Shown here: positions 1 through 10,810 of the stretch, one piece after another
How positions within the stretch are numbered: the stretch's first letter is position 1
How the letters are laid out: every line of letters begins with the position of its first letter
Source of the DNA: Arenicola marina
Taxonomy: Eukaryota > Annelida > Polychaeta > Arenicolidae
Direction: 5' to 3'
Length of the DNA stretch: 64,000 nt
Assembly: GCA_964019135.1 (NCBI GenBank)
Contig: OZ025264.1
Coordinates: 6,155,935 to 6,219,934 of the forward strand
Program-made: the position numbers and the translations under genes
The notes under the pieces: model-generated
The model's input: only the letters and a program-made list of their open reading frames with translations
What the model was told of the DNA's origin: nothing
The model's database searches: none

Positions 1-410
1 TACCAACCTCTTCTCCATGTCAAATAAGCATATTCTGTCTTGAATTTAAATCCTGAAAGCCTGTGGGCTATCCGGAGAGAAGCAAATTTTCTCACCGGAG
101 CAGAAGTTACTGGCCGGCTTTATATCTCAGCGCCTGTTCGCTGTTCGGTATTCTGTGTGATGTCGACCGCCACTCGCCAGGGCGTCCGCGCGATAAAATA
201 GTCCGCGCAGTTTTATGTTGAAATCGTTGTTTTACAGACTGAACGAGATATAAATCATATGCATCATAATTTTGAGATACTTTTAATCTTGATTCTAAAT
301 GTAAAAAAATAAAAATGGCGAAGGTAAGTAGGCTGCTTTGAGGGATCTGTTTAGGTATTCACGGTGTCAGAATTGTGCACCCGGATATCAAGTGTTATTT
401 TCTGCTATAG
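1..410 (+). other. 3' part of intron 2 of copy A
   Basis: This stretch aligns with intron 2 of copy C (36994-37403) and ends in the acceptor TTCTGCTATAG at 400-410. No independent feature was seen. Confidence 0.7.
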
Positions 411-3400
411 ATGTAAGTCCGTGACGTACCCCGAGGACCTTCCTGACCTGAGCGCCATCGTCACCTTCTATAACGAGGCTCCGAGCGTCGTTCTGCGCAC
501 GGCTCACAGCGTCATCAACCGTACACCGCCCCGGTACCTCAGGGAGGTCATCCTCTGCGACTCCGGTAGCACTAACGGTGGGTGGAGCAGGATGCGAAAT
601 ATATTCTCAACTTCATTTGTGCCCTAGACGCCTCCTGGTATTTCCAGACTTTGCGGTCGCGTGTGGCGTCATAAAGTACGAGTGGAAGATCAAAAAAATA
701 AATCTTGAAACGTTGAATGAATATATTACGTTGAATTGAAAATTTAAATTAATCAGGCCATATCAATAGTGACACAGCAATAACTTTTACGGAATCGTTC
801 TGGTGCTTCAATACTTCGCTTCGTATACGCGATGAAATCAGTCTGCATGCATTTCCTAGCACAATTACCTGGTGTAATACAGGCAAGCGATATGTGATTC
901 ATATTGAGAACTTTCCCAGGCGAGTTGGGGCGCCCCCTGGAGGACTACGTGCGCACCACGTGGCCGGACGGGATTGTGAAGATCCTGAGAGTCCGGGAGA
1001 ACATCGGCGTGGCTCACATCCGGAATCAGGGCGCCCAGGCGGCCTCCGGGGACGTCCTGGTAATTCTGGATGGCCACGTGGAGGTCACACAGGGGTGGTA
1101 AGGACTCTGGCATAAGGAAACGGATACCAACCCGATATATACATGTTATATAGATGTGAATGCATCAGGAGAGGTTGTATGATTTATTTAATGAATTATG
1201 TTTGCAATGTAGTTTTGAAATATATTTTGATATACTGTGCGGGAAGATAAGGGAAGTTGATGAAATTGATTACACTTAATCTTTGCTATATTACGGAGGA
1301 GTCTTTATTATGATTAATGCAGTAATCCTGGGGATTGTAAGCGACGTATTTATACCTTATATACTGCGTTATCTGTATCTGATACCTTATGTATCGAATA
1401 TTGTATCTAGTGAATCAATGATATTGAAACAATTGCTTGAAGGTTTGCAAACCATGTTCATGTACTTGAAATCTTGCATCGATTATTGCATATCACTGAA
1501 ATCGGATGCATAACAGAAGACGTGTGGGCGATCCAGGTTTGACAGCATGTCAGATCTATTGTAATCTGTTATTTTTGGTGTCTATTAATAAAATTGACAG
1601 TTTTATTGTAGTATTTCATCAAGTAACTCATTTATCGCCCAAATACCGTAATAAATTACAACAATGGGAGAAAGAAATAGAGATGTGCTTCATTCCATGT
1701 ACGTATATGGCTATTATCCGCTTCTTGCAGGGCGGAACCTTTTCTGGCCCGCCTGAAAATGTCTCCGAACAGCCTTATTGGTCTCTCCTTGGGCTACACG
1801 GCTTGGGACACGCTGGCCATCGCCTCGTCCCCGAGCTGGCTGTGGACAGCTGTGGGCTTCAGCTGGAGGATGGGCAACCAGTGGGCGATAATAGATGACG
1901 CCAATACCCCCGGAGTAAGCTCCACGGGGCCCCATAGGTGCGTATATATGTATATTCTAGATAAGGTTCTCTCGTACTAAACGTCTATAGAATTCACTTT
2001 TGGATGTCTTCTTGGAATATATGAACATTTGTTCCCGGCTGGGCGGAGGTGGGGCGGTACTAATTGCTTTGTTTGGGGGGGGGGGGGGGGTTGTGGTAAA
2101 GCACCCCCATTTTTTCGGTCGGGTCCTTGTACCGCTACAATCCGCTCGGTCGGGGCGTTTTAGCACCAAAATCCGCTCGGTCGGGGCGTTTTCGCGCCAA
2201 AATCCGCTCCGATGGGATATTTTTTCGCTTTATGAAAGCTTTATGAACGCACATTTTCAGAGCACCCCCCCACTCCCCCCTCCGTCGCCAGTTTTAAAAT
2301 ATCCACTCTATAGGTGTATCTTATAGTGTTCGCTCTCTCAGGCGTCAAGGCACCCGCGGAACCCCCCCACCAAGTTTGTATTTTCCGCCGTCAGGTCTGT
2401 GGCAGTTAGCGGAGGTGCACACGCTATGCGACGGCAAAGACTGGTGGATTTGGGTTACTATGACGCCGGCATGCGTTCATGGGGAGGAGAAGACCTGGAA
2501 ATTGGCTTTTTGGTGGGTGAGCCACAATAATTGCTATATAATGGATAGCTCTACAGAATTAATTCACTATTAATGACTTGCGATTTGTGCTTAATTAAGT
2601 TGAGTATCAGGGTATAACTGTGGATCAAATCCCAAGTAAGTGACGGGCAAAATAGTGGTAATTGGGAAACACATTCTACGCGGGAAATCAGAGGAATGTC
2701 AGACGGCAACGTAAAATGCAGGGTAAATATAGGTTTTGTTGGAAATAATAGTAGCATCTGGTATATTAATTGTAATACAGAGAATAAGGTTAAGATTGAG
2801 TGCCATGTTTTTTTTGTTATGTATGTGACATCCAATGACGGCTCTCCCGTCCACCTCTTTGCAGTTCGCGTTATGTGGTGGACGAGTGGAGACTCTTGGC
2901 TGTTCTGTTGTGAATCACCTATATAGACATGGCGGCCGTCCGTATAACATCACAGGTCAGTTCAAAAACTACAATTAGCGAATGTTCCGAAACGAGCCCT
3001 GCTACATATATTTATACTGATTGTACATGTTTCAGGGGTCGAGGTCTTGAAACAGACGGCGATTGCAAAATTTGACTTGTTTTGTCGAGTAACATCGCTA
3101 TCGCATGAAATGCAATCAATAGATGACTTCGTAAAAATCAGCCATCTTTGGCAAACAATATAGGGCCTACCTGCAACGTGTAATATGAACATGTATGTGT
3201 TATCTATCATGCGAATGTTCCTTTGGATACTTGCGCTTGCAAAACTGAAATATCAACTATTACATCAGATGTCAGCATGAGAAACTTCCAACGAACCGCT
3301 GAAATTTGGTTGGATGAATACAAGAAATATTACTATGCCGCGGTGCCAGAGTCTAAGGTATTTTTATCTTTATTTCCGTCACGTGCATGATCCGTATCAA

Positions 3401-6400
3401 GGTGAAATTACCGCAATATGTGCTACATTTTAATTATATTCGTCAGGCTGTTAGTTTTACATATGTAAGGTACCGAGAGTGTAAGTGGCCAAATCCCACC
3501 GCTGCCACCAATGTGCTGTAACGTGCCGAGGGGGTGTCATGTTGTGGCGACTGCGCAGATACACTTATCTTGGGGTTGTGGCTTAATTAAAGTATTCGGT
3601 TCAGCATTTTCACTACTCGGTTATCGGTTTAATGGCTTTTTGCATTCAGACAAGTTCGATATTGTAACCAGCAAACATAAAAGATGAAGGAAATGCAAAT
3701 ATACTGTTCCAGTATTTATTTATATAGACACTTTAAAGCCCTTGATACAGGATATCAAACAATCCACACTGAACGCTTGACCGCAACCAAAACAATACAC
3801 TATTCCGGTTACATCCTGCCCCTGCGACCTCTCTCCACTAATAAATGTACACTTGATATAACCAACTTCACAGCTATCTCACCATAAAGAATATGGTTGA
3901 GAAACCCGACTCTGAAATCGAACTCACTAAAGCCGCGGCTACTGCGACAAGCTTGTAACAAGTAGGATCCCTGGAGTCTTCCTCACTGGTAACTAATAGC
4001 ACCCTACAGTAACTAATACGACTTCACAGAACCTCATAGCACCTCACACAGGGTTCCCCTCACAGTAACTGATATGACTTCACAGAACCTCATAGCACCT
4101 CACAGCTACTAATACGCCTTCACAGAACCTCACAGTAACTAATACGCCTTCACAGAACCTCACAGCCTTCACTGATAGCACCCTACCGTAACTAATACGA
4201 CTTCACAGAACCTCGTAGAACCTCACAGCTACTAATACGCCTTCACAGAACCTCACAGCCTTCACTGATAGCACCCTAGATTAACTAATAAGAAAGAAGA
4301 GCACCTTGCATATAAAGAATATGATCAAGGAACCAGACCCAGGTATCACACTCACTACAGCCGTGGCTACTGCGGCAAGCTTATAGCAGGTATGACCCCT
4401 GGGGTCTGCAGCAACTTCTGTCTCTGTGTCTGTGGCTCTCTCTGTCTGTGGCTCTCCCTGTCTGTCTGTCTGTCCCGAGGCCCTCAGACGCACCTCTATT
4501 TATACCAGCCTGGGCCCCAAGCGTCCCTAGGCTCTCTCAGCCAATGGGCGATAATCAATATAACTGTATACCTACGCTTGAAAATAGAACTAAACTACGC
4601 CTGGCTACAGTTCAAAGTACTTGAGAAACCTGGTAGTTAACCTACATAAAAAGATAGCTAAACTATTCATAAAGATACTTACGTTAAAAACCTTTAATCC
4701 TCTATTCTTCTTTATCTACACTTTCCCTCTCTCTGTTTCCTCTTCTGGCGGAAGTTTACAAACCCAATCTCACGCACGCCCCCTACCGAGTTACCGTCCT
4801 ACTTCCTGTCCTGCTACCCTAACTCCCCCTAGCGAGTGCTCTTTTACCTATCCTGACTTACGCTGCCGCTATTCGCTAGATGGCGCCACTAAACTTGTAA
4901 GTCGGCGCGAAGAGGGGCCTGGCCGATACACATATATAATTACATTTACAATTCATGTAATTGGTAAGGAATGTATGGTTTTCACTTTTCTGTGTTTTAC
5001 AGGGGAAGGATTTCGGAGACATCAGTAAGCGGCAAGAACTCAGAAAGCAGCTGAAATGTAAAAGTGTCAAATGGATTTTTGACAACGTCTATCCCAAATT
5101 TATGTATGACGTCAACACAACTCACTGGGGGCAGGTAGAATATAATGCCTACTATCGCATACTGTAATACATTGGTAGGGGCGGGGGGAGGGGGGGCAAG
5201 AGGGGGAGCTAGGGTCCTGTTCCCAGAGCACGAAGAATAAATTTCCTTATTCCCAGGTCACGATGAATTAAAAGCATAAGGTTCTGGATGCAATGGAAGG
5301 GCGGATACACGATACTAAATGGACGATTTCCCGGTTCACGGTTATTTAATATTAAAATTCCCAGTTCACCATTAATAAAAATCATTGATCACGGCGGTCG
5401 GCAAATACCCCATTCCCAGTTCACGAAGAATTATTTTCCTCATGCCCAGTTCACGGTGAAATGAAAAGCCCAGTCACGAGGAACGCAAATACCCCTTGCA
5501 TCCCCCCCCCCCCACCCCCTTGATACACATGATGAACATATCATATACCGTATTGCAACATAAAGCTATCAAAGGACATAAATGTCAAGTTTATTTTGCG
5601 TATAAATTGTATTGAAATACTGTTTCAGCTTCGCAATCCCGATTCCGGCCTTTGTCTGGACAATTATGGAGGAACAAGTTCCTTGGGCCTATGGGCATGT
5701 CACGCCGTTGCTGGAGAAACCCAGGTATACTAAAACGGAGATATGCAAGGGTGCAACAAAGATATTAGTACACCAAGATAGGTCATACGGCAAAAGCCCA
5801 TTGTAAAATGTGTAATGCGGCGAGGAGTGGCGCCGCTATGCGGCGAGCGCGTAACGTTCGGCTGCCACTGCGCTGACGATAACGCAGACAGCGTGATAAG
5901 CGGCGCCCTGTGAACTACAAATTGGATTTTAGCGTTATTAATTCGGGTGATATAAAGCCTGGTGGTGTTCTTTCATGCTTTCAGGTATATTTTACATTAA
6001 ATATATATAATTTTGTATTGTTTATGCGGCAATAAATAGTTGTTAGTGACATCAAGGCGTCATATTTTGAGAACGTCATTAACTGGCAGTCAACAGTTTG
6101 GCTTCCCTAATTCGTTGATAAATTTGCTGGTTGAAAACTATGATGTACCCTTGATTGATGGGTTATAAAACACAACAACTTCATAATTATTTAGCATTTA
6201 GCGGTCTCCTGTCTTTGTTTGATTGACACATTTCGTTGGGCAATACTCGTCTACCCTTCAACGCCACTGCAAACAGTTTCCCAACAAGTGTACAACAACA
6301 CAACGACACCCGAAGTTCAGTCTCAGAAGTAAAACTCGGGCTTTCCGACGAAATACACTTAAAAGAGACATTTTGTAGATGAAACCCAAAGACGGATCCA

Positions 6401-8920
6401 AGGGGAGAGGGGTTATTTAGGGATGTTAAAGTCGACATGTTTTCCACCCCTCCCACTGGTTGTAAAAATTGGTGGACATGTTCGGCCATTTTTACGCCCC
6501 CCCCCACACCCCTTCCGCTTCAAATTTCCTTGATCCGCCCAGAGATATATTCTGAGCCTAAATATGAATGAAAACAACAAAACCATGCTCAACCAATTGA
6601 TATTTTTAATACAAAAATACGAACATCAACAATTAAGATTGTTCATTTCTACAGAAACTTTCAGACATGAGCAGCTTTTAAGAATATAAACTACGTCAGC
6701 TGATAGGAATAGGCCTACAGGGGCAGATCCAGAAAATCTGGATAGGGGGGGGGGCGCGCTTTTAGGGGCGGATATAGATGTGCTGGATAGGGGGGGGGGG
6801 GGAGGCGGTTTTGGTTTTTATATGTTAAATAGTATACATTTCGGTCCTAAAAGGACCTAAAGGACTCGAGCCGGGTGCCCCCCCACCCCCTGGATCCGCC
6901 TCTGGCCTACTGGACTTATTGAACAAGTTTTCCTTCTTGCATTGACCACCCATCTCTGGCATCTAAAAGGTAATAATAAAAAAAACATTTTATAAATGCA
7001 AATGCTTATAAACATAAAAATTGTTTACTCGACAAGCGTTCAGTAGAAATGCAGACAAAGACTTTGCTTTTCCCCCGGTCTGGCTAGCTCTGTCAAATGT
7101 AATCAGAGCCCGGGAGCCGAACACCCAGGCCATGATCATACTATATGAGTTCACTAAATTTTTATTCAGGACAGCGATTAGGACACCTCATTACACATTC
7201 GTTAGGCATTAGCCGGCACTTAGAGCTTGTTGTCTACTGGTAATTGTTGAGTAATAGATAGAACTTTGACTTGGTTAGCTCACATGAGCCGCCCGCTTCG
7301 ATGTGGGCGATAATAGAGAATTATCAGAAATTGTGGTGGTGATAAACGATGCACGATATCAATGATAAATTAACGCAAGAAGCCGGTCTTAACTTTCCTT
7401 TTCCTTGGGGAATCTCAAAAATGGCTTTCTGGACATTTCTTTCGTGAATTCGCGCAATTTATGGCAGAACAAACTTGAAGTTGATGCATGTCGACGGCGG
7501 TTCTGTGCAACACTACGCGATCACCGCTTGGGGGCGCCACCAGAGAACGATTACAAGGAAATCGCCGTATGACCTATCTTGGTGTACTAATATCTTTGGG
7601 TGCACGCAAGGGGAAATCGGTGTCGCGGGGGGGAGGGGTACTTAATACATGCTGGGTGTGGTAGGGGCCTGCGGTAAAGCCCCCTATTTCAACTCCAAAA
7701 TCCGCTCGCTGACTACCATTGACCCTATGTCGCCTCTCGATGCCGACCCAGTGGGGGCAAACACGCTGTATGAACGCACAAACAAGAGTGCCCCCCCCCC
7801 ACCCGCCTCCCCACACTCCCCATTCCAGTCGCAAGTTTAAACATATCAGTTCCATTTTGTTTATCAGGAACTTCTAAACTATAGGGGTGTATCTTTTCAT
7901 AAAAATGTCCGTTCGTACATGCATCACCCCACCAGAATTTTAAAGTAGTGTGTAGTGTGTGTAGTGCCCGCCCCCCCCCCCCCCCCCCCTCCGCGGATCA
8001 ATTATTACGTGTGCGAATTAAGGTGCCGCGGTGTGTTATTTATTGTTGTTTAATATTTGGTATTTTCGCTTGCCAGTTATTCGCCTTGACCAATACGGGC
8101 CTGCTGCGATGCGAGAATGCGTGCGCCTCCTACCGAGCACCTGAGAAACAAGACGCTACAAACCAGCAGTCCCATGAAGGTGGCAAGCTCTATCTAGAAG
8201 AACCTTCTTCGACCGGCCAACGCGATTGTCAAGCGACAGCCGCTCGATGGCGCTATGATAAGGTGACTACCCAATATTTTATCTTCGTCTGAATAGTGTG
8301 TTGTATGCAGCGAGAGGGATATGGCAAGCCATTTGTTATGTTATCACTGAAAAAGTAATATGTATCACTGAGTCTATGGCTTAAAATGCCGGGTTTTGAC
8401 CCAGAGAAACCTGTACGTTCCATGAGTGAACAATTTAGGTTTATCGTCTAGGCTACGCGGCAAAGAAGTTTCGTTCTTTTAATGCTTATGCAAACGGCTT
8501 GACATTCACCTAATTGTACGTAATATGTGGCCCAATCGGTGGTAATGGGGATAGGACACCTTGCGAAACGCCACCCTGAACTCCCTGCTGATTTGGGGAG
8601 TGATCACTTAGTTTCATTTCATTGACGAATCCTGTATTCCGCGTCCGCATAGGGAGGATGCAGACTTTAGACTGGCACTAATACGATAAAATTAATGCTG
8701 ATCACGGCCCATCACACCTGGATCAGCAACCATAATTAAGCTCAATGTCTCCGATAGCGGAAAATGGAAAAGAAAACTGTTATTATTTCTCCTTAAACAG
8801 GAAACAAAGCGGATGGTTCTGGAGAATAGCGGCTTATGTTTGGACGTACGTGGCGGTCCATCCATGGCGTCATGCGACGGGACGGATTCCCAGGTATGGG
8901 AATGGACCGACAACGTGTGA
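411..8920 (+). CDS. GALNT-like polypeptide N-acetylgalactosaminyltransferase, copy A (exons 3-12; 5' part outside window)
   Basis: Ten GT-AG exons: 411-577, 920-1097, 1731-1937, 2395-2512, 2865-2955, 3269-3357, 5003-5134, 5629-5724, 8077-8262, 8801-8920 (TGA at 8918). All join in frame, with phases identical to copy C. The family transfers GalNAc from UDP-GalNAc to Ser/Thr in the Golgi lumen. Visible marks are FYNEA and CDSGSTN (exon 3, start of the GT-A fold), the DGH metal triad (exon 4), WGGED (exon 6), CGG and NHLYR (exon 7), AEIWLDEYK (exon 8), LRKQLKCKSVKW (exon 9), and CLD-type ricin-lectin repeats with QVW (exons 10-12). Exons 1-2, carrying the membrane anchor, lie upstream of the window. 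No stop or frameshift was seen in the ten exons. Intron 10 carries a DNA transposon. The sequence is nearly identical to copy C; one visible protein difference is LKMSPNS here against LKESPNS in exon 5 of the other copies. Family assignment is secure; the exact subfamily is not. Confidence 0.85.
2040..2330 (+). repeat. G-run plus 31-bp tandem repeat in intron 5 of copy A
   Basis: A poly-G run near 2078-2090 is followed by about three copies of a 31-bp unit (core GCTCGGTCGGGGCGTTTT...CCAAAATCC) at 2118-2210, then a C-rich block and TTTATGAACGCACA. A related block lies in intron 10 at 7630-7910, so this is a dispersed repeat. Unit number differs between gene copies: about 3 in A and C, 5 in B, 2 in D. 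Confidence 0.65.
3469..4927. mobile_element. 1.46-kb insertion in intron 8 of copy A, unclassified
   Basis: Copy B has an uninterrupted TTTTACATATATAATTAC at 24118-24133 in the equivalent place. Here the same sequence is split and partly doubled (ACATATGTA on the left near 3460, ACATATATA on the right near 4928), consistent with an insertion and a target duplication of about 9 bp. Inside are a T/A-rich left half, a tandem repeat (about 3985-4275), a TCTG-rich tract (about 4410-4470) and a C-rich right part. I saw no convincing terminal inverted repeat and no long protein. The same insert sits in copies C and D. Confidence 0.55.
3985..4275. repeat. Minisatellite of CTTCACAGAACCTCACAG-type units
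   Basis: Units of about 28-30 bp built on CTAATACGMCTTCACAGAACCTC alternate with CATAGCACCTCACAG and TTCACTGATAGCACCCTA blocks. The array in copy D (63125-63360) is visibly shorter, so the number of units varies between copies. Confidence 0.75.
5160..5520. repeat. Degenerate tandem repeat filling intron 9 of copy A
   Basis: The words TTCCCAGTTCACG, CCCAGGTCACGATGAA and CCCAGTTCACGGTGAAATG recur about every 30-60 bp between G-rich (5177-5210) and C-rich (5500-5520) tracts. The same structure fills intron 9 of copies B (25100-25470) and C (42160-42510). Confidence 0.55.
6391..6540. mobile_element. Small GGCGGATC-type G/C-tract element nested in the transposon
   Basis: It starts GACGGATCCAAGG and ends CCTTGATCCGCC, an imperfect inverted repeat around a GGGG-rich start and a CCCC-rich end. 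It resembles the better-bounded element at 6718-6903, but no clear target duplication was seen. Confidence 0.4.
6718..6903. mobile_element. 186-bp MITE-like element with GGCCTA target duplication
   Basis: The ends CAGGGGCAGATCCAG and CTGGATCCGCCTCT form an imperfect inverted repeat. GGCCTA flanks it on both sides (6712-6717 and 6904-6909). The interior has G-runs followed by C-runs. It is nested in the 1.84-kb transposon and is therefore younger than it. Related GGATCCGCCCCT ends occur near 30824 and 31154. Confidence 0.65.
7625..7995. repeat. Dispersed repeat in intron 10, kin of the intron 5 repeat
   Basis: It shares an ordered series of blocks with intron 5: GGTAAAGCCCCC, AAAATCCGCTCG, TATGAACGCACA, a C-rich run, CAGTCGCAAGTTTAAA and AGGGGTGTATCTT. 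It ends in a long C-run (about 7970-7990) before exon 11. It probably represents a second copy of one transposable sequence. Confidence 0.5.
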
Positions 8921-9321
8921 CCTTAATTTCTGCTATCATATGTCGGCGATCTGGACAGGAAGCTACGACAAGATTGAGTTGCACAGTCACTACGAGATGC
9001 GATGCGAGACCCCAGGAGACTGGGCCACTAATCTTCTATGTCGATGCTGCTTGATCATCTGTGTGGGCGACGGACTTCTGCGAGCACGCGTCTTTGTGTT
9101 GGTCCCCCGTCATCCTAAACCGGAAGTGGAATCGGCGCAACGGTGTGGGTAGCTGATGCTCAGTCCCCCAAGCATCATTGAAAACATCAGTCTTAATACT
9201 GCAATAGTTAAGAAAAGCATGCTTAAAATTATTGATTTTTACTACGTATGGCATTAATGAGCGTCCACACGGGGTGAGCGCTATCTGGCCTTTTCATGCT
9301 TATATCTGTGATATATGCGCG

Positions 9322-9327
9322 AATAAA
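9322..9327 (+). promoter_or_regulatory. Candidate poly(A) signal AATAAA of copy A
   Basis: This is an AATAAA about 400 bp after the stop codon of copy A, conserved at 46287-46292 after copy C. Copy B has lost the local sequence that contains it. Assignment is by position only. Confidence 0.45.
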
Positions 9328-9631
9328 GTCGTATCCCTTTACATCCGTACAAATCATTAGATTAATGTGATTTCACGCATTTGTCGCCAATTGTTAAAAA
9401 TGTGAGCGAGTTTAGACAAGTGTTGCGCATATGAAGGCTGAAGTGGACCAAGCTGTCCCTCGAGATACTGACATAGGGAAGGATGAAACATACTCCAGGT
9501 GAAGGTGTCATCAGCAGTTGTCGATCTGCAATCTGTATTTTAGTCTGCTTACCAACTTAAGTAGAAAGGTTCCAAGCTACAATACCGAGAAACCAGCTAT
9601 GAATATATTATTCATTGCGTATTGTTTCCAG

Positions 9632-10183
9632 TGTGTTTGTTGTGCAGACGGTTTGTCTCGCTGTGACTGTCATGGGCCAACTCTACTGGAAGTTAAATGT
9701 CCATACAGCTTGAAGAATGTTCAGTTGCCTGAGTATTTTCTAAATAAAAGTGCACACTTTTTAGACCGTGCTGGTTGCCTGAAACAAATGCATAAATATT
9801 ACAGTCCAAACGCAGATGCTCGTCTGTGGCAGCCAGAATTGTAATGTTGTTGTCTGGACACCAAACATGTTCCAAATAATTAAGGTTGAAAATGGATGAA
9901 GCGTTCTGCTTCAGGCTTTTATCTTCTGTTAAATCATTCATCACAGAACATTTGGGGCCAGAAATGATCACATAAAAGCTTAAGTACGCAGAAAGCAACA
10001 ATATGGAATTTGACGGTTCACACAATGAAATTTATTGTGTGTCAAAAACCAGCGTTTGGTAACATGATAGCATGTGACAATGACAAATGTGCAGTCGAAT
10101 GGTTCCACTATGCATATGTAGATATAAAAAGAAAGCCTAAGACGAAGTGGTACTGCGTACAATGCTTACAAGCTGTGTTATAA
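9632..10183 (+). pseudogene. Decayed YqaJ-exonuclease / PHD-finger gene relic (A spacer)
   Basis: After an acceptor-like TTGTTTCCAG, the frame reads DGLSRCDCHGPTLLEVKCPY, the core of the YqaJ recombinase/exonuclease fold: LEVKCPYS carries the catalytic E-x-K of the PD-(D/E)XK type. It is followed by KQMHKYY and, in another frame, a VVWTP-like strand, as in the family. From 10025 a 52-residue frame reads PAFGNMIACDNDKCAVEWFH and KTKWYCVQC, the second half of a PHD zinc finger of the ING-like type. Proteins with YqaJ plus PHD are, to my knowledge, common in cnidarians and amphioxus and may travel with mobile elements. The frames do not line up, so this is a relic. A near-identical copy lies at 46604-47155. 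Confidence 0.6.
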
Positions 10184-10552
10184 TTGGTGTCGGCAGCATT
10201 AGTCTGGTCTGTGCATATGGTCTTAACAGTAAGGCTGCCATTATATATGTATCGTTACTGCACCCTTTTCGCCTTACGTGACGTAGTGTATGCACCACTT
10301 CTGACATGTGTCAAAGAAACTTGTATCAATTACTGGCTACCAAGTACACGACCATTCGCTATCAATTTTAATTGTATAATTATTTTACAGGCTACATGTA
10401 TAACGAGTTTGTTTTAAATTATGATAAGGCCCCTGCCAGCCATGTTGGATTTAGGATGAAGCTCACCCTCGAAAAAGTCTTTTTTGCGGTTTCGGTGGTT
10501 TGATTGTACGAAAACAGATACATCACTCAGTCGCCACCCATCCAGGCATCGC

Positions 10553-10810
10553 AGTGATTCGAATTAGGCGAGAACGAGTGACACTTTTGAGCACCCTCTT
10601 GCGGTAGCTTACAAGACTTTTTTTGGGACACCAATGGAACCCGGAATGCAGCGGAAATCCGCAGACAACGCACAGTGCTGCGGAGGGGCGTTTCCGTGGC
10701 GATAACGGTTGCCGCAAGCCATCATAAGTTTCTTCGTGGTCGTTAACAGGACTACTGAGAACGAACAATAGATGTCAATGCATATCTCAAGCTGCGTCCA
10801 CAGGCAACTG
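10553..10810 (-). repeat. 258-bp dispersed repeat, copy 1
   Basis: It runs AGTGATTCGAATTAGG...CAGGCAACTG and recurs at 29218-29475 and 47898-48155. On the minus strand all copies keep the same frame through CSFSVVLLTT and RYRHGNA to ALSADFRCIPGS and the same stop, so a short coding exon, or a transposon-derived one, is possible. I recognise no family. Confidence 0.6.

Larger units (their letters stand above)
5757..7598. mobile_element. 1.84-kb DNA transposon with perfect 35-bp terminal inverted repeats, intron 10 of copy A
   Basis: The left end 5757-5791 (CAAAGATATTAGTACACC...) and the right end 7564-7598 are exact reverse complements over 35 bases. Copy B, with a 200-bp intron 10, shows the empty site: GATATGCAAGGGTGCACGC at 25680-25698. 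In A the target reads GGTGCA before the left end (one extra A intervenes) and GGTGCA after the right end, a 6-7 bp target duplication. No transposase motif was recognised inside, so it is probably non-autonomous. The superfamily is unknown; the TIR start CAAAG and a 6-7 bp duplication do not decide it. It carries at least one nested small element. Being intronic, it need not harm the gene. Confidence 0.85.

Noticed and set aside
865-1113. Minus-strand and alternate-frame proteins over exon 4
   Set aside because: They are shadows of the GALNT exon 4 coding frame; the plus-strand frame with DGH matches the family.
1283-1513. 76-residue hydrophobic frame in intron 4, also present at 38276 and in part at 21900 and 60470
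   Set aside because: It lies wholly within intron 4 of each gene copy, is AT-rich, is interrupted in copy D and has no exon signals. Its conservation follows from gene duplication.
5810-5920. GC-rich GCGGCGAGGAGTGGCGCCGC block considered as a CpG-island promoter or structured RNA
   Set aside because: It lies inside the intron 10 transposon, pairing is short and imperfect, and nothing downstream suggests transcription.
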